Part shown: piece by piece, positions 48,836 through 59,109 of the stretch
Numbering within the stretch: the first letter of the stretch is position 1
How the letters are laid out: each line of letters begins with the position of its first letter
Assembly: GCA_936450465.1 (NCBI GenBank)
Contig: OW388298.1
Location: 10,798,663 to 10,862,662 of the forward strand
Source of the DNA: Gibbula magus
Lineage: Eukaryota > Mollusca > Gastropoda > Trochida > Trochidae
Direction: 5' to 3'
DNA: 64,000 nucleotides
Notes under the pieces: model-generated
Database searches by the model: none
What the model saw: the letters and a program-made list of their open reading frames with translations, nothing else
Told to the model about the DNA's origin: nothing
Made by a program: the position numbers and the translations under genes

Positions 48836-50572
48836 ATGGGTCTTGAGTACATACTTTCAATACTCACATGTTTTCTTAGTTTCGTGTCTGCTGAGATAGA
48901 GAGTCAGCTGTGGAAGGGAGACAACTCTGTCCAGAAATTTGGAGTCATTGTAACTTTAATATCAAAAAGTAAGATATACTGTATTAACTCATGTACCTTG
49001 AAACCAAAATGTGATACCGTTGGACTTGTAGAATTCACAAGTACAGGAATTATCTGTCGATTGGGAGATTCCACCAGGAGACCGTCAGGAGGGCGGGAGG
49101 AACAGTTGATGATATTCAGAAGAGTGGAGATGGTGGTTGGAGAGTCGACGAGGCATGATGGGAGACCCAAGGATGCTGATAAACTTCAAACGAACGAAGG
49201 CGATCCTAGAATAGGCGACACTAACTTGGTGGTAAGGCATAGTGAACCGACTGACCAACACAGACGTTCTCACAAGCTACAGGAGTTGACGACATCCACA
49301 CAAGGACTCCAAGAAAGAAAGAGGACGACATCCAAACAAGGACTCCAAGAAAGGAAAAAGACAACATCCAAACCAGAACTTGAAGGAAAGAATATGACCC
49401 CATGGAGCAAACCTAACTGGAACATATTAAAAGATACAGCAAAGGGAACTGGAAAACAAGAAATACAGAAACCAGGAAAGCGGACCAAGAAAACTGTTCC
49501 CTATCAAAGGAAGCCAGACGTGGAACAAGGGGCTGATCGAGATATGTCAGGTAATGAAAGTGCGATTGGAACAGTTAAAAACTCAGAACGGGAAATAGCT
49601 AAGCATCCTGTAATTGATGATAGAAATCCACCTGGGTATAAGAGTGCTAATGGCCTGCAGCTCAACAACAAACAACATTCCCAAACGGTGAACAAAACCA
49701 CTGATGCAAAAGCAAAACCAAGGCCTGAATCCAGATCACGAGAGGGTTCATGTGAATGCAGGCCTGATCAACTCCCCTACGCAGCCGGAAAGAACCTCTT
49801 TAAACTCTTCAGAAACAAGCAGAAGAAAGTCTTTGAGCTCTTCGTGTATAATCCAGTGAAAGAGAAGTTTGAAAACCTGCAGACCTCAGTCCCAGGTACG
49901 ACATGCAAACAAGTGGCTATTTCAGAATGTACAGTCTACTACTGTGCCAACAAGCACCAACTACATTCCGTTTGTCTGGGCGGGGGATCTAAGAGCAGCC
50001 ATCTTCTCTCAGTCAAAGGAAGACTCCGAAACGTCTTTGTGGACTCTGTAAACAACGTTCTCATCTTCACTGTGATAAAAAGCTCTACCTTGTTCATATC
50101 CTCGGACATGAAAGGGAAGAAGATGAAGCAATTTGGTTCAGCAAATTCGTTCAAGTACAGCATCATACTTAATAAGGAGGGCAGTTTCTACTATACTCTC
50201 TATAACGACGACTTCATGAACATTTTGTGGTACACAAAGAGCCCTGACTTCAAGACTTCCTTCAGTATAACAGGCCACATTCTCCGTTTTGATGTTTGCA
50301 GCCGTCTGAAGTTGATTATCTGGTGTGAAAGGATACATCAAAGATATTGGCTTAAAGCTTTCAACAGGGGGACATGTGAAATGAAAAGCAGTGAAAAGCT
50401 TTTCAAGCCCTGTTTCGATGCTATTTGTTATCAGGACAAAATTTACATTGACGACGGGAGCAATCTTATTGAATATGATCATACACTTCTGGTTGTTAAG
50501 AAGAAAGTCGGAAAAACATCAACCAGGAAGAACTCCGTCTGTAAAAGGTGCAGGGAATATGTAAAGGGATAG
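48836..50572 (+). CDS. uninterrupted secreted protein: apple/PAN-like N-terminus, basic linker, cysteine-containing C-terminal region
   Basis: This 578-residue open frame without introns is the longest non-repetitive one in the window. Residues 1-20 (MGLEYILSILTCFLSFVSA) form a good signal peptide. Residues 22-97 hold QLWKGDNS and cysteines 49, 53, 59 and 74, like the apple/PAN-type exons at 33 and 39 kb. Residues 100-305 are a lysine/glutamine/threonine-rich linker with three imperfect 13-residue repeats near 150-185 (TTSKQGLQERKK). Residues 306-578 begin CECRPDQLPYAAGKN and alternate hydrophobic and polar strands (FVDSVNNVLIFTV, DVCSRLKLIIWCER). This is faintly like a YWTD-type beta-propeller; the resemblance is a guess. 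The gene ends with a basic tail (CKRCREYVKG). A damaged inverted copy lies at 55480-56072. The function is unknown. Start choice: 48734 would add 34 residues. Confidence 0.8.
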   Translation: MGLEYILSILTCFLSFVSAEIESQLWKGDNSVQKFGVIVTLISKSKIYCINSCTLKPKCDTVGLVEFTSTGIICRLGDSTRRPSGGREEQLMIFRRVEMVVGESTRHDGRPKDADKLQTNEGDPRIGDTNLVVRHSEPTDQHRRSHKLQELTTSTQGLQERKRTTSKQGLQERKKTTSKPELEGKNMTPWSKPNWNILKDTAKGTGKQEIQKPGKRTKKTVPYQRKPDVEQGADRDMSGNESAIGTVKNSEREIAKHPVIDDRNPPGYKSANGLQLNNKQHSQTVNKTTDAKAKPRPESRSREGSCECRPDQLPYAAGKNLFKLFRNKQKKVFELFVYNPVKEKFENLQTSVPGTTCKQVAISECTVYYCANKHQLHSVCLGGGSKSSHLLSVKGRLRNVFVDSVNNVLIFTVIKSSTLFISSDMKGKKMKQFGSANSFKYSIILNKEGSFYYTLYNDDFMNILWYTKSPDFKTSFSITGHILRFDVCSRLKLIIWCERIHQRYWLKAFNRGTCEMKSSEKLFKPCFDAICYQDKIYIDDGSNLIEYDHTLLVVKKKVGKTSTRKNSVCKRCREYVKG

Positions 50573-50670
50573 TCCTCCTGTCGACAGTTGCTGCACGAGG
50601 CGTCTCACACCTGCACAAACAGACAGTCTTGTAAAGTAATGTAAAACATAAACGAGGCCAAAAATACCGT

Positions 50671-50802
50671 ATCAGTAACTTGTAGGTATATTAGCAACTT
50701 GTAGGTATATTAGCAACTTGTAGGTATATTAGCAACTTGTACATGTAGGTATATTAGCAACTTGTAGGTATATTAGCAACTTGTAGGTATATTAGCAACT
50801 AG
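50671..50802. repeat. 19-bp tandem repeat, about seven units
   Basis: Units of TTGTAGGTATATTAGCAAC. One unit has an insertion of ACATG near 50741. The repeat sits about 100 bp beyond the stop of the 48.8-kb gene and may be in its 3' untranslated region. Confidence 0.93.
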
Positions 50803-51253
50803 TGTCATAACAGGAGGGACTGCTGTATTTCTAAGATTCATATTTTATTCAGTGGTGAAAGAAATTAGATAAAAGTTATGTGACCATAAGACTGCTATAG
50901 TTAAACTAACTGGGTAACACAAACTAAACACGTGTTGTCATCCTACAGCTTCGTTGAAGCACCTTACTAAGAGCCATGTCCTTGGTACGATCCTTGAGAG
51001 ACCAAAAAATGGACAAGACGCTCAATGGTCGGCAGAATTCGTAAAATTACGTTTCTGTGTATGTGCTCCTCCAATCTTTGTGCGTCCTTTGTATGACCCA
51101 GAATGCAAATTAAATGAATTTCCATGAACATATTTGAACAACGTTCACGTTTTCGAAGTGTCCTGTCTGCCTTCACCGGGCGTTCACTATTATAATATTA
51201 TATGCAATCTAACACCTTTTCAGCACAGAGGGTGATCCCTGTACAACCCATCA
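50803..51253. other. intergenic DNA, nothing recognised
   Basis: No gene, RNA box or repeat was seen between the 19-bp and 11-bp arrays. Confidence 0.4.
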
Positions 51254-51569
51254 ACCTCCTCTCTACCTCCTCTCTGCCTCCTCTCTGCCTACTCTCTGCC
51301 TCCTCTCTGCCTACTCTCTGCCTACTCTCTGCCTCCTCTCTGCCTACTCTCTGTCTCCTCTCTGCCTCCTCTCTGCCTACTCTCTGCCTACTCTCTGCCT
51401 CCTCTCTGCCTCCTCTCTGCCTCCTCTCTGCCTACTCTCTGCCTCCTCTCTGCCTACTCTCTGCCTCCTCTCTGCCTCCTCTCTGCCTACTCTCTGCCTA
51501 CTCTCTGCCTCCTCTCTGCCTCCTCTCTGCCTCCTCTCTGCCTACTCTCTGCCTCCTCTTTGCCTCCTT
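51254..51569. repeat. 11-bp pyrimidine-rich tandem repeat, about 29 units
   Basis: Units CTCTCTGCCTC and CTCTCTGCCTA alternate in an irregular order. The plus-strand frame at 51202-51594 reads through the array as a leucine/serine repeat and is not considered a gene. The strand asymmetry (polypyrimidine/polypurine) favours triplex formation. Confidence 0.95.
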
Positions 51570-52099
51570 TGTTATTTCTCTGTGCCAACGTTGATGACTA
51601 TGGCGACAGTTGGCCGACCATGCAGCATTATTTCTGCCTCCTTTGCGATACCTGAACAATGCTTCAGTGATCCCTGGAAAGTGTTCGCAACCTGGAGAGA
51701 CTGGCTTTATAATAAGCTGCATTTTTGTGCAGCTATTTTAGTAGAATGTGACATGAAGGTGACTCCGACTCGTGACTCGTGTATTTTAACATTAAAGAAG
51801 TTGCTATCCAGAAAATCTTATTTATGTCACTTCTAAATTTCCCATCAAAGTTCTAATTATATCTGGGTTAATATCGCATATAATATATAAAACCTATCAT
51901 GAGAGTGTGTTTTGGGATGGTCAAACAACCCAGGATAACACAGGAGTGGTCAGCTATAATCATTGTAACTACAATTTCAATAAAACCAATTGGCCTCCCT
52001 CATTTTACCAATTTGCATTACATCCAATCTACTTCTTCAATAAAGCCTACAGAGCAGTGCTTATATACGTCACGGTAGATTAATGAGACACAAGGATAT
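51570..52099. other. intergenic DNA with a partial hairpin-element arm
   Basis: At about 51780-51825, GTGTATTTTAACATTAAAGA and GTTGCTATCCAGAAAAT match one arm of the large hairpin at 52762-52894 with a few changes, so that arm sequence is a dispersed repeat. Nothing else was recognised. Confidence 0.5.
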
Positions 52100-53095
52100 G
52101 CATGGCATTGTTAGAGTAACCCTTATGGCATCATGCCTTTTGACGACATCCAACAGCAACCAGCCACATGAATCTAGGAGATAAACTCAACCAAAGCTGT
52201 CAAGTTGAAAACAATTTAGTCACTCGGCTTTAATGGGTTAAATTTATTCATGTCTACAGTCATATATATCCTTGTTTTGTTTTCAAAATGTTCGCTAAGG
52301 CGCTGTAGCACACCATTATTACTGACATAAAGAATTCTGACGAAAAAGTACACAAGTTTTACCATTGGCGGAACGATTCTAAAACAAATGTAATGGATGG
52401 GTTAAGGCATGCACATTTTTTCCCTTCGAACAGCAATTTTAAGGTGTTCACATTTAAATAGTTGCTCTAAGATAGTTCATGTCATCTGACCTACACACTC
52501 AGAGTAGAGTTTTAAATATGGTACATACCCACAAATCAACCCTTGACAATGAAGATTTCTACACCAATATGGATAACCATTTGCTATAGATACAGCTTAT
52601 TGGGTGGTACATTGAGATGTTTTACCCTCCAAGGTGTCAATATATACTATAGACTTAAATGATAGATAGCAAATTTGATAAAATATAAATTGCTAAAAAC
52701 ATGACACAGAGTTTTAAAAGTAAGTCTTTGAAGGGCATTTAGAAGTTGTAAACATAAGAAAAGGAATATTTTCTGGATGACAACTTCTTTAATGTGAAAA
52801 TACACGACCTTTCGGAGTACATACACACATAGTATGTACTCCGAAAGGTCATGTATTTTCACATTAAAGAAGTTGTCATCCAGAAAATATTCCTGTTCTT
52901 GTTTTTAAGGTAACCAAATAAATTCAAATATACACGAAAGTCATGTTCCATACATTTTTAATGTAATATGTTCATGTTTCTAATGAAAAGCAGACATTTA
53001 AAAACATCTTCTTCACACCAGACACGATAAGAGAGTGAAATAAAACCTTTTGGCATGTTTTATGATGCCCATTTAAACATCTAATATTCTGTACA
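52100..53095 (+). repeat. diverged dispersed repeat (pair with 30340-30910)
   Basis: Shares GCTGTCAAGTTGAAAACA, AAAGTCATGTTCC, GTTCATGTTT and GGCATGTTTTATGATGCC with the 30-kb copy, in the same order. Extra sequence around 52640-52905 containing the hairpin is absent from the other copy and appears to be an insertion. Confidence 0.6.
52762..52894. repeat. near-perfect 63-bp inverted repeat (hairpin)
   Basis: Arm 52762-52824 and arm 52832-52894 are complementary at all but one position, around a 7-base loop. The arm tips read AGGAATATTTTCTGG and CCAGAAAATATTCCT; the centre reads CTCCGAAAGGTC. One arm is also found singly at about 51780-51825. Confidence 0.95.
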
Positions 53096-54333
53096 AAATG
53101 TCGACAAAATCTGTTATTGATTCAATGCCTATATTCGCACTTCGAAAAACTTTTTAAAACTTATTTCCCAGGGAGGCTCAACTTTGGTAATACAAAAACT
53201 CCATCAACAGTTTACAGCATCATTAAAGTAGTGTTGATCATTCTTCTCTTAATATGAAGAATGCGCATGTGCACATGTGAGTGTATTTGAAAACTTATCT
53301 TACCTCTATATTCATATTAAATGAACATTTCATTATTACAATAAAATCCAATATATAATGTCACATCTCGGTCCTTCTTCATGCAGTCTGTATATCAGCA
53401 CTGCAGACCAAACAAGGAGTCTTTTGTCAGGAACAGTCCGATGACAGGAATGGGGTTTACAATACAGGTTTTGTCAGTGTTTTTATTGCTCTTTTGTAGC
53501 ACATCAAATCATACAAATGTTTAAAACGTTGAGCAGGTGAAATAAGTTGGATTGGAATGATCATAGAAACAATTTATGACAACTGGACCTGAATATTTTA
53601 AGTTGTTGTAATTACAGCTGGAATAAGCTATTGCTTAGAATTTTTTTTCGTATTTTTGTATTAAGACTTCGTGGCTAAAAGTACAATATGCAGATTACGG
53701 TCAACAATGACACTGGCATTGACACAGGTTCTTGGAACCTCTACAACCATATTCACTTTCGTTGCACAACAGACACAGATCTTCAATGGTTCCAATGCAA
53801 ACTGTTACATCATATTCTGCACTTGCAATTCCAACATGAATAAAAAAGTTTTTCCCTCAATACATACAGAGATCTACACTGCGTCTATGACGGCAATAAG
53901 TGTTCCTTGACATCGCTAAGATGGTTAGAGGAATTTACTAGAACATGTAAATATTCTATTATGTGCATAGACTAAAGCTTTATGTCTTATTTATGGAACT
54001 TAATTTGATGCCATTGAAACATAAATTTGAGAAACTACAGTAAATTGTCAAAAGCTTGAAGCGCAGATATGGACGTTACTGTGTTACCTGTATTTTGTTC
54101 ATAGTTTCCTTTGCTCAGTAGTGCAATTTATGTTCATTGATCTTTCTCTTCATATTTAAATATACAATAAACTTCAACAAACAATCAATAAATGCATCTG
54201 AAATTCAAAAATAAAAACTTTATAAGCCCTGAGAGAGGAAGATACAAGTTTGTTCGATTTACAGCGTATGTATTGTTGACATACAACGTTTTGGTGAACA
54301 TTAGATGTGTTTTACTGGATCAGTCTAATTTGA
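53096..54333. other. intergenic DNA, nothing firmly recognised
   Basis: A plus-strand frame at 53671-53910 and a cysteine-rich antisense frame over about 53690-53860 (with CLLCNESEYGC) are both open. Neither has convincing splice sites or a recognisable family. Confidence 0.35.
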
Positions 54334-54647
54334 GGTGAGGTGAGGTGCGTTGGGGTTTAACGCCGCTTTCTCGAGTATTTCACTTATATCGCGGCTGCTA
54401 GTATTATGGCAGGGAGAAAGCCCGCAACGCCATGTGGCTATGCTTTGCGGTGAAACCTGCGAGCATTGGCTGGAACTAGCAAAACATGGGTGGTACTACA
54501 CTGAAATTCAGTGTAGCATTGCACCCAAACCCTACTGGATGAAGAACAGTTCTCTACTGCAGACAAAGTTGCCGTGCCCCTGGCGGGATTCGAACCCGGA
54601 CCTCTTGATCCGAAGCCGAACGCACTAACCACTGCGCTATTCCGCCC
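54334..54647 (-). mobile_element. tRNA-derived SINE, second family, with target duplication
   Basis: On the minus strand the head reads GGCGGAATAGCGCAGTGG (A box) and GGTTCGAATCCCGCC (B box). Next come a body with CTGCAGTAGAGAACTG and GCATAGCCACATGGCGTTGC, and a tail with AAAGCGGCGTTAAACCCC. It is flanked by CAGTCTAATTTGA (54321-54333) and CAGTCTCATTTGA (54648-54660), a 13-bp target duplication with one mismatch. A headless copy lies at 59837-60046. The frames at 54350-54656 lie inside the element. Confidence 0.92.
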
Positions 54648-54839
54648 CAGTCTCATTTGATACGTTGAGCTAATTTCAACCTGTGTATTGACCTTATAAA
54701 GTACTTGGCCGATACACTGGTCAATATGAGCTTGTCGTATTAAACAATACTGATCCAGTCAAACTCTCTGATTCTACTCTTAGCTTGTAAGTGCAGAAGC
54801 AACTCATTTATATACATCTATATACTTAAGTGGAGGACA

Positions 54840-55360
54840 GTGAAAAATGAACTTGTTGATATGTTTTCAGTTTACACAGGTAATAAGGTTGATGTACACG
54901 ATGGTGTATTTAGTGAAAACAAAGGATCATTAAAACCAGTCTGTGCATGCTATCAGTTTAAGGACTTCAGCATTCATTATAATTTCTTAGAAAAACAGGC
55001 GCGTGTATATGAAAGTGTATTCATACCTACGAGACAAGCAACTTGTACGGTCCCTTCATTGTGTTATAAATGGTATCAGTATTTCCCTTCGTGTACACGT
55101 GTAGTATATCTACTGCTGACTTTGCTATCTATTATAGAAATGTGGACGTGGTAAGTCTCTCTGGAATGAAGTGGAAAATAAATAACCAGGTGGACATTGA
55201 GGAAGCTTTTACAAAAGATAATATTTTACACGACTTCGCTCGGATAGAAACGGAGCCATTAAATGTCTTTTCAAAGGTCCTGAAAAAAAGATATTTGGTT
55301 AAGAAGTATTTTTGTGAGAAAAGGAGCAGACTTTATTATAATGCTACTGTTTGCTGGTAA
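54840..55360 (+). other. possible gene remnant of unknown family
   Basis: The frame at 54840-55154 contains VHDGVFSENKGSLKPVCACY and RQATCTVPSLCYKW. After an apparent frameshift near 55080 a second frame (to 55360) continues with VDVVSLSGMKWKINNQ and a lysine-rich end. Composition and charge look protein-like, but no family was recognised. A segment near 55276 (AAAAAAAGATATTTGGTTAA) has a diverged repeat near 55437, so at least part of it is locally duplicated. Confidence 0.3.
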
Positions 55361-55479
55361 TGAAAGGCTATTAGATTACAAAGTCCTTGGTCTTGCAGTC
55401 TGAGTCTGAGTCTGTGATGTGTCTTTTCAAACGTTACCTTAAAAGAAGATACTGGGTTAAGAGGTATATGTCGTACCCG

Positions 55480-56072
55480 GGACTGAGGTCTGAAGGTTTT
55501 CAAACCTCTCCTTTACTGGATTATACACTTTCTTCTTCTTGTTTCTGAAGAGTTGGAAGAGGTTCTTTCCGGCTGCATAGGGGAGTTGATCTGGCCTGCA
55601 TTTACATGGACCCTTTGGTGATAGGGATTCAGGCCTTGGTTTCTGTCCTCACGTCTGTGGACGGTCGGTCCATTATGCCTCACTATCAAGTTAGTGTCCC
55701 CTATTTAAGGGTCGCCATCATTCCTTTGAATTTCATCAGCATTCTTGGGTCTCCCATCATGCTTCGTCGACTGTCCAACCAGCATCTCCACTCTTCTGAA
55801 AACTGTTCATCCTGCTCTCCTGATGGTCTCCTGGTGGAATCTCCCAATCGGCAGATACTTCCTGTATTTGTGAATTTTACAACTCCAACAGTATCACATT
55901 TCGGTTTCAAGCTACAGGAGCTAATAAAGTATATCTTACTTTCTGATTTTAAAGTGACAATAACGCCAAATTTCTCAACAAAGTTGTCTTCCTTCCACAG
56001 TTGAGTCACCATCTTAACAGACGTGAAGGAAAGAAAACATGTCAGTAAGGAAATTATGTATTCAAGATCCAT
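55480..56072 (-). pseudogene. broken inverted copy of the 48.8-kb secreted protein gene
   Basis: On the minus strand the copy starts at 56072 (MDLEYIISLLTCFLSF). It follows the intact gene through the LWK-DN motif and SRRPSG-like region: TQLWKEDNFVEKFGV and KPKCDTVGVVKFTNT are visible. A loss of about 7 bases near 55785 shifts the frame, and a TAA follows by 55701. Most of the linker is deleted: sequence equal to residues about 130-295 is missing and the copy resumes near 55625 with the CKCRPDQLPYAAGKNLF-coding segment. It ends near 55480 at the point matching residue 355. The first cysteine of the apple-like pattern (residue 49 of the intact gene) is a phenylalanine here. The homology continues upstream to about 56320. 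Together these changes make it a non-functional partial duplicate. Confidence 0.85.
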
Positions 56073-56320
56073 AGTCATTGTGTGTCTGCCAACACTAAGA
56101 GTCCTCATCTCTCTGTCAATGAATAACAGATACACTGACAGAATATACACAGAAATAGTCTTGATTACAGTCAAAAGGAGGGGGTTAGCTCAGAACTTGA
56201 TTCGATTAACAGAATATGTGGTATCACTCTCTGCGGTTGCATGTTAGAGTGCTTTCCTATTTAGGGAAATATTACTTACTACATCCCTTCATCTTGACAG
56301 AATATCTTAATTATTAACCC

Positions 56321-56789
56321 AATTCATAAGTAATATGTTTTGTTTTCGTGAAAGTTGAATATGTGTATTTTTCCAACATTTTTTTAATAGAAAAGTTCTC
56401 CTTCAGATGATTTATCATTTTCTATCTCACTTTTCATTAAAAAATAAAGATTTGAGGATTACAAGTTCCGTTTGACACTTCCTACAGTTCTTAATTTTAA
56501 AGTTTATGATTATTATTTATGTTTTAAAGAAGTTTACTAAATGCTCAATAGAACTAAAAAATATAAAATATTGCTGAAGGAAAATTCAATTTTAAAATGT
56601 TTTTATAAGCATATGTTTTGTAAAAAATCCAAACTATAAACAATTTCATTCATTAGGATTCATTAGGATGTGATACTTTTTATGTTACTTTCACTTTTAT
56701 TTTGCTTTATACCTGTTCAATCTGACATTTAGTGCTGGAATTGCTTTTTACCCCTTCACGCATTCAAACTTCATTCAAACTCATTTTGC
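56321..56789. other. AT-rich intergenic DNA, nothing recognised
   Basis: No gene or repeat was identified apart from a short CATTAGGATTCATTAGGAT doublet near 56653. Confidence 0.4.
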
Positions 56790-58975
56790 ATTCATTCAAC
56801 ATCATTTTATTTATCACAAACTATATGATCTCTACTCTGCCATGTCGGACTTGAACTCTGCTGTAGAGTTATACACTTCTACTATACTTAACCGAAAACA
56901 TGAAAATAAAAGTGAGACATACCGTTATTTCTCAACCGTGGTTTGACTCTGACTGTGTGTTTTACGGCATTGAAAGAGACAGGTTGTTAAAAGCATTCGG
57001 CAATTACAGGATAGTATACCACACCAGAACTTTATTAACGGTAGAAACAAATACAATAGTGTCATACGTGACAAAAAGAGACAGCACATTGAATACATGA
57101 GAGATGAACTACTATCCAATGTGAACAATGCTAAGCTATTCTGAAGAACTTTGAAGACAGTCAAATCTGATATCTGATAACAAAATATCATCATTAATTC
57201 TCTAGATAATTGGTTCAATCATTTTAATAATTTGTTTAACTCTAATGACAATGCTGATAATAAATTCAATATGTGCAGTGATGATGAAAAGGTTAGATTC
57301 ACCAGTATCGCAGGAGGTAATTTCAAAGGGCATTGCTGAGCTTAATTAAATGTGGCAAATTTGCTTGGTTGGATGGTTTAATTCCAGAGTTTATTGTTGC
57401 AGCTAAGAATAGTTTGATTCTTTACTTTTGAGCTCTTGATTAATATAATTTTTGACACAGGTAATTTTCCAGCAGCCTGGTGTACTGGTATTATCATTCC
57501 ATTGTATAAGAATGGTGATCCTAATGTCCGGGGCAATTACAGAGGTATTGCTGTACTTAGTGTGGTCAGCAAATTTACACTTCTATATTAAAAAATGGTC
57601 GGATGCTAACAGTAAGATTGTGGAATCTCAGGCAGGGTTTCAGAAGGGTTACAGCACTGTCCAGAACATGTATATTTTCCGAGTCTGCTATTCAGCGTTA
57701 TTTGTCTAAGAAGAGAGGCAATGTGTATGCTTTGTGGATTTTAAAAAGGCTTTTGATCTCGTTGATAGGTCGAAGTTTTTATATCACAATTCACTATCAC
57801 GATATCACTATTATTTTATCCCGTCAAAGTGTATCTTCCAAGTTAAGTAAGTCATTAAAATCTATTTATGACTGTGTTAAGGCATGTGTTCGGGCTCGCA
57901 ATGGGTATTCTCAATCGTTTGATTGTCCTATTGGATTAAGATATGGTTGTGTTTCAAGTACCCTTTTTTATGTTCTAATTGTTTTCATGGTATTCAAATG
58001 CATCCGGAACTGGTGGAACTATTTTTATTATTTTTTGCTGATGATGTCATTTTCATTACTCATACTATTTTTGGTCTTCAACATCGCATAGATATTTTAC
58101 AATCGTTTTGTGAGGAATACAAGTTGTCTGTAAATTTAGATAGAACGAAGGTTGTCGTGTTTTAAAAAAGCGGAATATTGTCAAGAAAGGTGGTATTTTA
58201 ATGGAATCAAATTGGAATGTGAAAGTTCTTACAAATATCTTGGATTATTGTTTACAAGGTCATTTTCATGACGGAAACATATACTTAATTCAGTGCTTCA
58301 AGCCAAAAAAGGTGTTATATAGTATTTTTGCCTCATTACATAAACTAAGGCCTCTTTCGTTTAAGCTTTTCTTTTAAAATATTAGATTCTCAAGTAAGTC
58401 CCTTATTATTGTATGGATCTAAAATCTGGGGGTTAAATAAAGGCATCTGTTCGGAAATAGAGGTTATACATATACAAGCTTGTAAACGTTTTCTCGGGGT
58501 AAAGTCATCAACGTCCAACCATATTGTTAGAGGTGAATGTGGCCGATGCCTTCTGTATATTTGTGCATATAAAAGAGTGATTTCCTACTGAGGTACAATT
58601 TCAGCTATGCCTTAATTACAGATATGTAAAACATTGTGATAATATGCAGTTGCAAGCTAATAATAATGGTAATGTCAACTGGGCTTCAAATGTCAGAGAC
58701 ATTCTATGTTCATTCGGGTTTAGGTATGTTTGGGAGTATCAGCGTATTAACAATATTTCTGTGTCTGTAAATGAGTTTTTCAATAGATTAAAAAACATTT
58801 GTGAACAAGATTGGCACTCTGCTGTTCAAGATAGTCCCAAGGCGTATATATATTGTATGTATAAACACAGTTTTTACACTGATTTGTACATTACTGTTTT
58901 AACATGTGATAAGTTTAGACATGCAATGGCTCGCTTACGATGTTGCTCTAGTCATCTTAGTCATCCTTAGGCATA
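56790..58975 (+). mobile_element. decayed non-LTR retrotransposon (LINE), same broad family as 15-17 kb
   Basis: Reading through many frameshifts, the order is: a linker region after the endonuclease (QPWFDSDC); FDTGNFPAAWCTGIIIPLY and NYRGIAV around 57450-57560; SQAGFQKGYSTVQNMY; motif B as DCPIGLRYGC; motif C as FADDVIF near 58035; then ACKRFLGVKSST and GECGR near 58480-58550; and FRHAMARLRCCSSH at the end. The endonuclease is not seen. The GECGR/ACKR segment aligns with the one in the 15-17 kb element. The copy carries numerous stops and frameshifts and is inactive. Confidence 0.88.
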
Positions 58976-59023
58976 ATAAGGAACCCAGAAATGATCGAAT
59001 ATGCAATGAGGTATGTAAATGTC

Positions 59024-59024
<1 letters not shown>

Positions 59025-59107
<83 letters not shown>
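59025..59107. repeat. (AT)n microsatellite, ~83 bp
   Basis: An uninterrupted TA dinucleotide run, shortly beyond the 3' end of the LINE. Confidence 0.98.

Positions 59108-59109
<2 letters not shown>

Noticed and set aside
51202..51594. 130-codon leucine/serine-rich frame
   Set aside because: It is the translation of the 11-bp tandem repeat.
53671..53910. 79-codon plus-strand frame and a cysteine-rich antisense frame
   Set aside because: Neither strand shows a start or splice context that would make an exon, and no family was recognised; reported only as intergenic.
54438..54656. Open frames at the tRNA-like sequence, and the tRNA itself as a functional gene
   Set aside because: The tRNA-like head is joined to a SINE body and bounded by a target duplication, and a truncated copy exists, so it is a SINE and not a tRNA gene.
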